Source: Macrotrachela quadricornifera
Taxonomy: Eukaryota; Rotifera; Eurotatoria; Philodinida; Philodinidae
NCBI GenBank assembly: GCA_022393335.1
Contig: JAJEKB010021100.1
Span: 1,092,349 to 1,156,348, forward strand
Direction of reading: 5' to 3'
DNA: 64,000 nucleotides
The notes under the pieces were generated by a model, which saw only the letters and a program-made list of their open reading frames with translations, was not told the DNA's origin and made no database searches. A program made the position numbers and the translations under genes. The stretch's first letter is position 1. Each line of letters begins with the position of its first letter. Positions 44,701 to 55,424 of the stretch are shown here, piece after piece.

Positions 44701-45939
44701 ATAAAAAATAAACTTATACCAATAGTTTGGTTACATTGAATTAGTAGAATCTGTTCTGGTGGTAATGAGAGATCAGTTAATTTGTACGAACAGTGATTTG
44801 TTATTATATCAATATAATTGAAAAATTTCTCCATAGGAATTTGACCTCTTTTGAGATCTATTATTGATTTAAGTACGAAACTTCTTGAATCGATTATTGG
44901 ATGAGTTCGTTTAAACTTCAAGTGAAAATTCATATATGGAATAACAGGTTTTATTAGAAGATAATTTACATCTATAAAGAAAAATGTTAAGGGAATCGAT
45001 TGAATATCACTTACCAACGTTTTTATCAAATTGAACTGTCCATCGATAAAAGTTTTCGATTTTTACCAAATTAATTTTTTTTTCAATCGCTACACCTTGT
45101 TGTTTCAAGAATTCTTCGATTGCTTCAATAGTTATAGGATGACCTGTGGATATTAATGGAAAACTAACATCAATCTGGCAATTTGTATTTAATGTTGATG
45201 ATAATGATACTGATTGAACAAGATTATCTGGATCAACAACTCTGTTAGATCTTCTACGTCGTCGTGTTCGTTTTGAATGGATAGAATTGGATCGTTCAAA
45301 AATTCGTTGAATAGACTTTGGTTCTACTGATGATAGCGATGATGTTACCGTATCGGTTGTTTTTGGAACTACAGATGGAGTAATAGTCGAATTCTATAAA
45401 TAGATATTTGTATGTTGTAATATACAGTAGAAAATATTACCTTTAATGATCGATGAGGAATGTGTTTTAGTCGAATAAGACGTACCAGTAAAGATGGATC
45501 AATATGTTGACAATTTGCTTGTTGAATAATACGTCGATTGTTTCCATTATTAAAATTATGTGGAAAATGGCAATCTTTTTTTTTACAATGACCAAAATAA
45601 CGACATAAATGAAGTTGATTGCATTCTCCAAATTTAAAAGAACATTTACCAGCAAGAAAATCTTGACATATATTAATCTAAGATACAAAATAGATCAGAA
45701 TAAAAAACATAGTTAAATGATTTTACTTTAGGTTTGACTCGCACGATAAATGTGCCATCTTTGCTATTTCGAAATTGAAAAAGAGATGAACCGAATGTTT
45801 GCACTATGTGACATATTTCATCAATTGAACAAGTATTACCTTTAATTCCAATAGCAATGCTCAAATCATTATCACTTAGTTCAATCACATTTTTTTGAAG
45901 AAATATTGAAATGATCTCATTTAAATCGTTGTTAGCCAT
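38358..45939 (-). CDS. CCCH zinc-finger / macro / WWE / PARP mono-ADP-ribosyltransferase (ZAP-PARP14 hybrid), copy A
   Basis: 17 minus-strand exons splice in frame to 1674 residues: 45939-45727, 45677-45441, 45393-45015, 44971-44720, 44668-44189, 43067-42689, 42644-42585, 42532-42255, 42207-41039, 40856-40586, 40535-40308, 40244-40009, 39426-39247, 39199-39080, 39023-38865, 38803-38668, 38605-38358. An N-terminal winged-helix-like segment (1-71) is followed by two CCCH fingers (C-x7-C-x6-C-x3-H, then C-x5-C-x4-C-x3-H; 72-115), a basic RRRRR patch, RRM/KH-like segments, four 25-residue Ser-rich repeats (about 886-990), a macro domain (about 1130-1315), WWE (about 1395-1495) and a PARP domain (1500-1674). 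The catalytic triad reads H (LLFHGCS, about 1569), Y (GVYF, about 1601), I (HIFVVY, about 1656). Family knowledge says H-Y-I enzymes transfer single ADP-ribose units. The 1.1-kb intron 44188-43068 uses a weak donor (GTAAAA). If wrong, this is two genes. Confidence 0.75.
41515..41830 (-). repeat. 75-bp coding minisatellite in PARP copy A
   Basis: About four tandem units of 75 bp encode 25-residue repeats of the form IKKTSDINxANSSKSSESNRPEIS. Units differ by scattered substitutions, but length stays a multiple of three. The tract separates the RNA-binding-like N-terminal part from the macro domain. Confidence 0.85.
43068..44188 (-). other. inferred long intron, or intergenic gap, in PARP copy A
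   Basis: 1121 bp without coding sign. The exon to its left in the window (43067-42689) opens with a good acceptor (CAACTTTAG) and has no ATG at its start. The exon before ends in frame at a possible donor ATTA|GTAAAA. Joining them gives YKDYIRRLIRSELGCEIDIH, a smooth helix-strand passage, so a single gene is favoured. Confidence 0.55.
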
Positions 45940-46361
45940 TATTAAAATAGTATCTACACAAAGATAACAGTTATATTGAGGTAGCAAGCAAAAACTACAT
46001 TAAAAAAATGATTTGTATAATAAACTACATTTACTTGCCCAATGTGACCAGCAGAACTGAAAAAAAAGCTTTTGTAGACAGAATGACTCATTATTCTCAA
46101 CATGTAACAATATTTTGTATTTCCATTGATTGTATGATGGTAAAAAATATAAAGATAATCACCACTCTTATTCTATTGGTTACTTTCATTTTTTTCTCTT
46201 GGTAGTGGAAAGAGTGGACATATCTTGATTGCTACTAGTTAAGCACAAAAAGAGATTGGTTCTACAAAAAAATAATAAAATTAGAGCCTATCTTTCGAAT
46301 ATTATGGAAAAATAGTGTGTGATTTTCAAAAGATTTCTGTTGGACATATGATTCTTCATTG
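45940..46361. other. 5' flank of PARP copy A
   Basis: About 420 bp upstream of the chosen ATG. An in-frame extension upstream of the ATG is open for 16 codons, so a slightly earlier start is possible. No recognisable regulatory motif is seen. Confidence 0.35.
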
Positions 46362-47122
46362 ACACCCGGTGTTTCAAAAGTCCCTTCCACTTATATTTTT
46401 CGTTTATCTTGACTATTTGCTTTATCTACATTAACTTATTTTTTTAAATGAAAGGTGGATGTATCGAGTTTTTTCTATACGAACAACTGTCATCAGCATT
46501 GTGTAAAGATATCATCTTCTAACGAAATACAAAAAATTAGAATTTCTTATTTTACAGGTTGAATGGTCGTGCTTTCTACTTCAATTTTCACTCATTTAAT
46601 CTACAATATTAAAAAAAATAGAATATACCACAAGATGCAGCATGAAAAACTCTACAATTTACAAAAAACAGCTTATTTTACATATGCACCATTGGTGTCC
46701 AGACTTCCATGCGACCAATTTTTGCCGCTACAAAAATGCCATTTTCTTTCTGCATCAATAAAATTCCTTCCTTCTTATTTCATATGGAAAATAAACTATA
46801 CTTTGTAAATTGTAGAGCTTTTCATACTGCATCTTGCGGTATATTTTGTTTTTTTTACTACAATATATTAAGTGAATGAAAATTGAAATATAAAGCATGG
46901 CTGTTCGTCCCATTGCATCTGTTCTCTTTCTAGAAATAAAGGTCACTTCATGGTATTTCGCTGAAAGATGTTATCTTTACACAATGCTTTTGAAATTTGT
47001 TCGTCTCGAAAAAAACTTGATGCATTCACCTTTCATTTAAAAAAGAATAAGTTAATGTAGATAAAGCAAATAGTAAAGATAAACGAAAAAATTAAGTGGA
47101 AAGGACTTTTGGGACACCCGAT
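46362..47122. mobile_element. 761-bp foldback element with about 330-bp arms
   Basis: The two halves are imperfect reverse complements along nearly their whole length (arms about 46362-46695 and 46790-47122, loop about 95 bp). The tips read CCCGGTGTTTCAAAAGTCCC on the left, and the complement of the right tip reads ATCGGGTGTCCCAAAAGTCC. These tips resemble mariner-type terminal repeats. The arms contain the ATACCACAAGATGCAGCATG / CTCTACAATTTAC core shared with 5205-5523 and 29806-30256. No transposase is encoded. Confidence 0.8.
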
Positions 47123-47753
47123 AAATACACATTGTCGCAAGGAAAATAAATATTTACTTAATACAATTTAACTGAAATTAAACAAGATTTGATAGAACTA
47201 ATTGTGATTGAATTTTTTCAGAAGATGACGCTAAATTATATATATATATATAAAGACAAATTAATAATATATTCTCTAGATTGAAAGTGTAGGGTCTAGC
47301 AATGGAAATTCACCTGTGCTTGTCTGTATGTGTGTCTATCCGTAAAAAAGTAAAAATGACCACGTTGACAAGGCATTGACGAGCGCTTAACTATGCCATG
47401 AATGACCATTTTATTAAGGCACATATGAACAATGCAACTGTGGCACACATGACAATGTAACTATAGTGGAAATGAGCATTTGCTACTGGTAGCAAAAAAT
47501 AAACTATTTATTTATTGTATAAATACTATATTATTATTACTATTATTATATAAATGGCAAAATATGAACGTAAGATAAAATCGGTATCAACACAATATTC
47601 TATTGATAATAAAGGACTAATAATTCTAATAATTGAATATTTTTCATCGCTATGTGTAATTAGTTTTTGATAGGTTGTAGAAGTTAAAACATATGATCAT
47701 TGGACTAAATAATAAAAATTAATAAGCAAAAACAAATTGTAAATGAATGATTG
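47123..47753. other. non-coding AT-rich spacer
   Basis: 630 bp between the foldback element and the Helitron-like element. A short AT dinucleotide run (about 47236-47250) is present and no gene is seen. Confidence 0.4.
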
Positions 47754-48273
47754 TCTATATATATAAGGAAGAATGTTTGTCTGTTTGTTTGTTCGTTTAT
47801 AACTCGATCCCGAGAAAAGATAGCGTCATCAGATTTTCCACACTATTTCCCTAGATCCAGAGGAAGGTCATACGATGGTTTTTGACTCAAAAATTTCCCC
47901 GGAGGGGGTGTTTTCCCCACCTAGTGTTAAATTTACTACAGTAAATGTCGTTTCCAGAGAATTTGTGCGTATGATTGTTTGGAGCATTTGCTGCCTTTAT
48001 TAGAATATTCATCTCTTAATATCACTTTTTTGCACTGGTTGATGGTATAAAGTATGGCAATACGCATAAGTTAAGAGAAAGACAGTCACACCCCCGACAC
48101 TATTTGCTGAATTATCCGATTTAAAAATGAATATAAGTGTATGCACGACGGGGCATGTAGTAATAATAGATGAGAAGATCTTAAACGAGCCTTCTATAGA
48201 TCTTCTATCGTTTTCTAACATAGTAAATTTCTAGTATGGAGATTTCCCGAGCAACGTCGGGTACTACCGCTAG
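47754..48273 (+). mobile_element. non-autonomous Helitron-like element
   Basis: It begins TCTATATATATAAGG, matching the TC start of Helitrons, and ends CTAG followed by T. A GC-rich hairpin CCCGA-gcaacg-TCGGG (48246-48261) sits about 10 bp before the CTAG end. There are no terminal inverted repeats and no Rep/helicase. The 5' flanking base is G instead of the usual A, so the left boundary is approximate. Confidence 0.6.
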
Positions 48274-49038
48274 TTATTAAATAAAATTATATTATTAAAA
48301 TAATATAAGACGTATGTGATTATATAATAAACCGCGCCAATATAGCTTATAAATATTTTCTATTCATAATCATATCGATATTATTAACTTAGTCAATTAA
48401 TATACACAAATACGTACTATCACTCGTAAATTTACAATGCAGCTCAATTGGTTTTCCCCTTTATGTATTTTTAACTTTTTACGACTTTAGTTCAGCCGTT
48501 TTTCAAGAATCAGTACATCGTTAGAAAGCGCAGAACTTGCTGCACTTTATGATATATTGATTATAGATAACAGACGAAATAAAATGAATGAAAATTATGT
48601 AATAAAAAAAGATGCGATTTGTTTTCGTGTACAAATTTTGGGTAAAAGAAAATTTATTTTTTATCTTTGCTCTATTTTTCTATATATTGATTCATATAAA
48701 TTCAATTATTGTTCAAATATTTACAAGGTCATTCTATAAACATATCAGTTCAACTATAAGAACGCTAGTCTGTCACATTACTAATGGAAATTTGGAAGAA
48801 ACTTTAATATGAAACTGAATCATTTTCATGTCCTGGATTCTGGTTCAAAAAAATATTCAGATTCTTTCTGTCTTATATTTATTTTATCTTCCTCTCTGTC
48901 ATCTATTCCTTTATTGCCGTCTGTTCTGAACGAAATTTGAACATATATGTATATATATGTGTTTGTAGTATCATAGAAAATCGAAAATTTTCACATGTTC
49001 CTTTCTTACATTAATTTCGATAATCATTGCTTACATTC
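48274..49038. other. non-coding spacer upstream of a transposase relic
   Basis: About 760 bp of AT-rich sequence. Open frames at 48557-48812 are low complexity and not convincing, and no other feature is seen. Confidence 0.35.
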
Positions 49039-49712
49039 ATGAAGACAAAACACCAAATTAAATATACTAATATTTTCAAGCACAACGTATTAGAAGAATA
49101 TCGTTGTGGAGTTCTCGGGTCTGGATTTAAGTTGTTAGCTAAAAGATTCAAGATAAAAGGTGGCCATAAACTGATTATGCATTGGTATCAGCAATGGGAT
49201 GGAACCGTACAATCATTAAACTCAAGAGGAAAAGGTAGTCGACCATGTACACTGATAAAAAATGAAGTGAAAAGTTACGTATTAGATTTTATCAAAGAGA
49301 AAAATGATCAATTTAAACCAGTAAATTATCCAATGGTACAATCAAATGTTGATTTATCATTAAATAAAAAGGTACCATTAAGCACCATAAAAAGATACGG
49401 CAAAGAAGAATGTGGTCTCAGATGGAAAAAAACTCATGTATTAACAGTATGTGATAGTAAGTATAATAGGCGTTTAACCTAATGATGAGAAGGTGTTTCT
49501 TTTTTATCACTATTTTCGCAATAAGAATATGCGATTATTCCATCGCAATATTTTGAAATCTATTGAATATTTTTCCTTTATTCCTAGTTGATGATCAAAA
49601 TTGGAATGATATTGCTAAATTTCGAAGATTTTTACAGCGAATTGGTAATGATCGGCTAATATTCATCGATGAAATTGTAATTTATGTAGTAATAAAAAGA
49701 AAACAATTTTAA
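49039..49712 (+). CDS. truncated Tc1/IS630-type DDE transposase
   Basis: Two exons (49039-49456, 49588-49712; donor GTAAGT, acceptor TTCCTAG) join in frame to 180 residues. The N-terminal part looks like two helix-turn-helix units (LEEYRCGVLGSGFKLLAKRF, then LSTIKRYGKEECGLRWKKTH), as in Tc1/mariner/IS630 relatives. The second exon reaches RFLQRIGNDRLIFIDE, the usual position of the first catalytic Asp, and stops 11 residues later. The second Asp and third acidic residue are missing, so it cannot be an active transposase. It is either a relic or a captured DNA-binding fragment. I chose ATG 49039 as start because the upstream extension has no ATG. Confidence 0.55.
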
Positions 49713-50592
49713 AATCTACAGATCTCAGAGTAAAGGTATTTTGTAGATTCCTTCTTTTTTGACTACAAAATCAATGTAATTTTTCAAATAAGCCAATGTT
49801 ATTTAAAACTAAGAATAATTTTAACTCAATTGTATTGAAAAAAAAACAAGTTAAATGATGTCTCAAGGCTGGAACAAAATTGATTAATAGATATCGAGAG
49901 AATCTTTGCATTGATTGTTAATTTTTTATGGTAAATATTTTTTGTTCATATCAAAGAAAAGAAACGGAGAATCAATTTCTAAAATCGGCATTAACAAAAA
50001 TCTATATTAATGAAAATAAACTATTTTATACAACTTTTATTTTATTCATGATATATTAAACAACAATTTGACCGATGTACCCAAGACTAGCTCAAATGAA
50101 AAGAAATACATGATGTCACTTTCTGTTTTGTACGTTAGAAATACATAGATTAGTTAAGAAATTGTTCTATGATTACATATTATAAAGGAAATTTTTTAGC
50201 AGCAACATATTCTATTATATTTTATAATAATATTATAATATTATTTGTGTGAATCAAACGATTTCATAGTATGGTATTCATTTTCAATGAAATTTCATAT
50301 TATTTATCATTCAAAAAAAAGACACGAGAATATCTATAATTCATCAATATCGAGCGGCCCCTTCTGGTTTATTATTCATAAGGAAGGCAGAATGCATTTT
50401 ATGCAGTGGCGATCTGGTGAATGTACGTACAAGTCAATGTAGATTATCTTTACCTTGTTCATATGCATATATATCAACTCGACCATGTCTAAACTGAAAT
50501 AGTACTAAAATTTGTTATTAAAAACCATGAAAAAAAAAGAAAGATTTTAATTGATTAAGAAAGAAATCGTTTTCCTTTTGTTTTAATTTCAG
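49713..50592. other. intergenic region upstream of the PPR gene
   Basis: 880 bp of AT-rich sequence with no supportable exon; it probably includes the promoter of the gene starting at 50593. Confidence 0.45.
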
Positions 50593-53500
50593 ATGTTCGT
50601 TCGTTTTAAAATTCGTTGTCATTGTTTACTTTCAACATTTATTGATTTTAATAATCAATTAAAACAATTAAATGCTAATAAACAATATGAAAAAGTCATA
50701 AAACTATTTGAAAATTATAGTCAACAATATATTCCAACTGATATTGCAATTAATCAAACATTAAAAGCTTGTATTGAATTAGGTGATTTAAAACGAGCAT
50801 CTAATATTTATCAAAATTTATCATCACAATCAAAACAAAATCATTTTATTCAAACAAATCTCATTCGTCTTTTTAGTAAATTCATATGATTTATTATTTG
50901 TTTAAAATATTCTTTTCCAATTGCAGTGAAATCTGGTGATTTAAATAAAGCTCAAGAAATTTTTAATAAAAGTCAAAATAAAACTATTATTATGTACAAT
51001 ACAATGTTCAATGGTTAGTATTTGATTTAATTGTGATTGAATATACAATCAGATTATTATTAATAGGCCTTTCAATTAATAATCATGGTAAAGAAGCAAT
51101 AGATTTATTTCGAAAAATGTTTATTCCACCGAATGAATATACATATACAATTCTTTTCAAAACATGTTCATTATTAAATGATCAACAATCGATTGAATTT
51201 GGAAAAAAATTATTAAAAAATCTTCCTAATCAATATAAAAATCATACAATTATTCTTAATTCTGCTTTACATATGTTAATGCGAAATGGAGAAATTATTT
51301 TAGGAGAAAAACTTTTTTCTCAAATGAATAAAGATACAACTAGTTATGGTGTAATGATGTCTGGTAAGATAAAATATTTCTCTTTATTTTTGTTTTTAAT
51401 AATTTTCTTTCAAGGTTATTTAAAAAATAAACAAATACAAAATGCAATTGATTTATTTTTTAAAATTAATAAACCAAATGAAATAAATTTTATTGTATTT
51501 TTTAATGCATGTAGTCATGCTAAAAATTTGAAAGCATTAAATATTGGTAAACAAGTCTTTTTTCAATTATTAGAAAAATCCAATGGAAAAATTTTTAATG
51601 AAAAAATTCTTCATGCTGTATTTTATATGTTTATTAAATGTTCAGATATTGATAATGCTGAAAAACTTTTTTCTCAATTACATCAAAATCAAATGACATA
51701 TGGATTAATGATGACAATGTATAATAATCATAATCAACCTAAGAAAACTTTAAATCTTTATGAAAAAATGAAAGAAGAAAAAATTGAAATAAATGAAAAT
51801 ATTTTAATTTTAATTCTTAATGCTTTTTTTCAACTTAATGATTTTATAAAAGCAGAAGAATTTTTTAATAAAATTTCAAATAAATCATCGATTATTTATG
51901 ATGTTATGCTTAATGGTTAATTATTTTTTATTTTTATTTTAAAAATAAAATTATTTATTTTATTTTTCAGGTCTTGTTAATCATAATCGTGCTAAACAAG
52001 CATTTGATCTATTTCAACAAATGACTTGTTTACCAAATGAATATACATTTAGTATTTTATTTAAAATTTGTTCACAACTTCAAGATCAACAATCAATTGA
52101 ATTTGCGAAGAAAATTTTAGAACAAATGCCTGAAAAATATCAAAATAATACAATTATTCTTAATTCAGCTTTACATATGTTAATGCAACGTGGAGAAATT
52201 TTATTAGCTGAAAAGATCTTCTCAAAAATCAATAAAGATACAATTACTTATGGTATAATGATGTCAGGTAATTATTATTTGAAAATATGAATTCGAACGA
52301 TCATTTAAAAACATATTTAGTCAAATTCTCTAAAAAATTTACTAAAGAAGTAATTCTTCAGAAGCTAGTTGGAAATTTCTATCAAATTAAAAGTATCAAA
52401 TCTTTTAAAGATTTAATATCATAATCACTACATTACAATTGAAAATCTATCGTTATGAACAATCTCTAATATGTAATATTTTTGACAAATATTTTCACAA
52501 TACTTTTTTATGTTGAAATCATATTTTATGACATAGATGATTTGAGTTGAAATCTTGAAAGAATTCTTTAGTAGTGAACATAACCATTGAAAGAAATGAT
52601 TTATGTCACAAAATATGATTTTAACAGAAAAACAAAGCAAGAATAAATTCATAGAATTTCTTCGAAAAGTATTTCTATACAATTTTATTTTAAAATACTA
52701 GTTGAGAAAGTCTCATTCCATGCGGAGTCCTTTGTTGAGCAAATCTAATCGAGAAATTTCTTCTTCTTTTCCGTCCATCTAGTATTGTCTTCTAAACATC
52801 CCTCTCATCATCTACACTCTATGATGATATTTTTGATATTAATTTATTTAGGTTATTTAAAAAATAATCGAGAAGAACAAGTTCTAGATCTTTTCTTAAA
52901 ATTAAATGATCAAATGGATGAAATTAATTTATTAGTATTTTTCAATGCATGTGCTCAATTAGGTAATGAAAAAGGATTAAAAATTGGTAAAGAAATCTAT
53001 TCTAAATTATTATCTCAACAATCGAAAGAAAAAATATTTAATGAAAAATTAATTCATGCTGTATTAAATATGTTTATTAAATGTTCTGATCTTGATAATG
53101 CTGAAAAATTATTTTTACAATTAAATAAAAATACTATTAGTTATGGATGTATGATGACAATGTATAATAATCAAAATCGACCTGATAAAACTTTATTTTT
53201 ATATGATGAAATGAAACGAGAAAAAATTCAAATCGATGAAATTATTTGGATTTTAATTCTAAATGCTTTAGCAGAACTTACGAGGGAACATTCCCAAGTG
53301 CCCCCTCGCTTTTGAGTTCGGACTCTATGCATAAGGTAGACCCCAGTGAGGTATGAAAAACCCCAAAAGGATAAGTGCTGCTAGGTCTTCTGTCCAGAGT
53401 TATAGGCATTTTACTGAAATTTTAGCCTCTAGCATGGTATATACCAACAAATCGAATGACGGTATTTTGAGCTGAGATTTTGCCCACAGATAGATCTATT

Positions 53501-55424
53501 TGTGAGTAGAATACCCTGAAAATTTCAGCTCAAAAGAATGTTTCCTTCCTGTGATATCAAAGTCCCAAAAAACAGTAAATTCTAACATCTTTCGTGGGAT
53601 ATGATTGATTTTTGGGACTTTAATATCTCAGGAAGGAAACATTCTTTTGAGCTGAAATTTTCAGGGTATTCTACTCACAAATAGATCTATCTGTGGGCAA
53701 AATCTCAGCTCAAAATACCGTCATTCGATTTGTTGGTATATACCATGCTAGAGGCTAAAATTTCAGTAAAATGCCTATAACTCTGGACAGAAGACCTAGC
53801 AGCACTTATCCTTTTGGGGTTTTTCATACCTCACTGGGGTCTACCTTATGCATAGAGTCCGAACTCAAAAGCGAGGGGGCACTTGGGAATGTTCCCTCGT
53901 TAGTGATCTTTTAACATGTGAATTAATTATTTTAGAATTACCTGATAAATTTCTTCATAATATTCAAATTCAAAATGCATTAATTCATATGTGGGTGAGT
54001 GAGATAAAATTGATTATTATTATTATAAATTTATCAATGAAATATTTGTAGGGAAAAGCCAGTTCAGCTGAGAAAGCAAAACAAATTTTCGATAAAATAT
54101 CAATTCCAACTAGCATGTCTTATTCATCAATGAGTAAATATACTTTGTTTTTTTTCTTATTATTTATTATAATCAATGAGTTTATTTTTAGTTAATGCAT
54201 ATGGTCTCAATGGATTTGGTCGAGAAGCTGTTGAACTTTATTATAAAATTCCAATTGATATGATTGATAATATAATTAATTTATGTGTTTTAAATGCTTG
54301 TTCACATTCAAATTTAATTAATGAAGCTCAACAAATTTTTAATCATATTTCATTAGATAAACGAACAGAAAAAATTTATACCGCAATGGTTACATTTTAT
54401 TAAAGCTATTTTTTTTCTCAAATATATTTTTATTTATTTCATATAGATTGATTGTTTTTCTCGTTCGAATTTAAATTGTGAAAGTGAAAAATTAATTAAT
54501 GAATATGAACAATTTCATTCACCTTCTTATTCAATGTATAGTACGTTTATTTATTTATATAATATATAATAAAATTCTTATTTGAATTTTTAGTGTCAAT
54601 TCTTTCAGCTGCACGTAATCAACGAAATCCATCATTAGCACAAAGAATCTATGGTCGTATTAAACCTTATTTAATAGATCAACAAATTTATGCAATATCA
54701 GCAACAGTACTTTTAGCTAATACTTATGCATTAGCTGGAGATTTAACAACAGCATCAATGATTAGAATGAAAATGAATCAATCAGGTTTTAAAAAATTAG
54801 CTGGTCTTTCTTGGACAGTTATCAATGGAAAAATAGTGGTTTGGAAAAATATATATTATTTAAAAAAAAAAGAATGGTTTTTTTATTTAGAAATTTCGAG
54901 CACATGATCGATCACATCCACAATCAAATGAAATCTATGCTGAATTAGAACAATTAACTAATGAATTGAAAGAACATGGATATCAATGTGATCCATCTTG
55001 GATTAGTCGACCAATGATGAATGATGAAACTGAACAATCAATATTATCTGGTCATAGTGAACGATTAGCTATTGCATTTAATTTAATACAACGTCCAATA
55101 CCAACACGGATTCAAATAACGGAAAATCTTCGTGTGTGTCATGATTGTCGTAAGTTTATTTTTAATAAAAAGGAGAATATGTCAAACAAAGAATTTTATC
55201 AAAGAAAATTTTCTTGTTTCAATTAAACACACAAGTCTTTATGTTTTACTCTTGATTGTTAATTTGTGATGACAATAATGATTAGAATAATATCTTTTTC
55301 CTTTTTAGATACATTTACCAAATTGGTTGCTAAAGTTCGTCAATGTGTAATTATTGTACGAGATGCTAACCGTATACATCATTTCTATCCTGATGGATCT
55401 TGTTCTTGTGGAGATTGTTGTTAA
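50593..55424 (+). CDS. plant-type PPR-DYW protein (RNA-editing factor-like), split by a foldback insertion
   Basis: Twelve exons (50593-50875, 50927-51013, 51067-51363, 51415-51915, 51971-52267, 52852-53994 with 53281-53902 removed, 54052-54133, 54192-54388, 54447-54540, 54594-54838, 54891-55149, 55309-55424) give 992 residues. Degenerate pentatricopeptide repeats (such as MYNTMFNG, YGVMMSGYLKN, YTAMV) fill the first 750 or so residues and should bind RNA base by base. Next come E-type repeats with LAGLSWTVINGKIV and the DYW deaminase domain: RSHPQSNEIY, H923-S-E925, C951-H-D-C954, IIVRDANRIHHF, ending CSCGDCC. HxE and CxxC are the zinc-binding and catalytic residues of C-to-U editing deaminases, and all are present. 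The family is typical of plant organelles and reported from bdelloids. As sequenced, exon 6 runs into the insertion and stops after about 642 residues, losing the deaminase. Exons 3-4 and 5-6 encode near-duplicate repeat cassettes. Confidence 0.88.
52420..52640. repeat. inverted repeat inside the long intron of the PPR gene
   Basis: The 584-bp intron 52268-52851 contains TTGAAATCATATTTTATGAC (about 52515) mirrored by GTCACAAAATATGATTTTAA (about 52604). It is probably a short MITE or its remnant and would explain the intron's unusual length. No coding capacity is seen. Confidence 0.5.
53281..53899. mobile_element. 619-bp palindromic foldback element inserted in a PPR-DYW coding exon
   Basis: The left arm (53281 to about 53571) and right arm (about 53611-53899) are almost perfect reverse complements around a loop of about 40 bp. 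The tips read CGAGGGAACATTCCCAAGTG and its complement. It is flanked by the trinucleotide TTA on both sides (53278-53280, 53900-53902). Deleting the element plus one TTA exactly restores the reading frame across the exon (LAELSDLLTCELIIL), which proves insertion into a once-intact gene. The near identity of the arms suggests recent insertion. It encodes no transposase, so it must be mobilised in trans. A decayed relative lies at 23100-23430. Confidence 0.93.

Noticed and set aside
43068..45939. A separate CCCH gene ending at 44169
   Set aside because: The downstream exon lacks a start codon, begins at a good acceptor, and joins in frame to the upstream exon. One gene is favoured, though not proven.
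45940..45987. Earlier in-frame start for the PARP gene
   Set aside because: The extension (LPQYNCYLCVDT) is unlike the following winged-helix start; ATG at 45937-45939 gives the natural MANNDLNE beginning.
50593..55424. Plant contamination as the source of the PPR-DYW gene
   Set aside because: It shares short AT-rich introns and base composition with the neighbouring animal genes and lies on the same contig; it also carries an element whose relative is in CNOT1.
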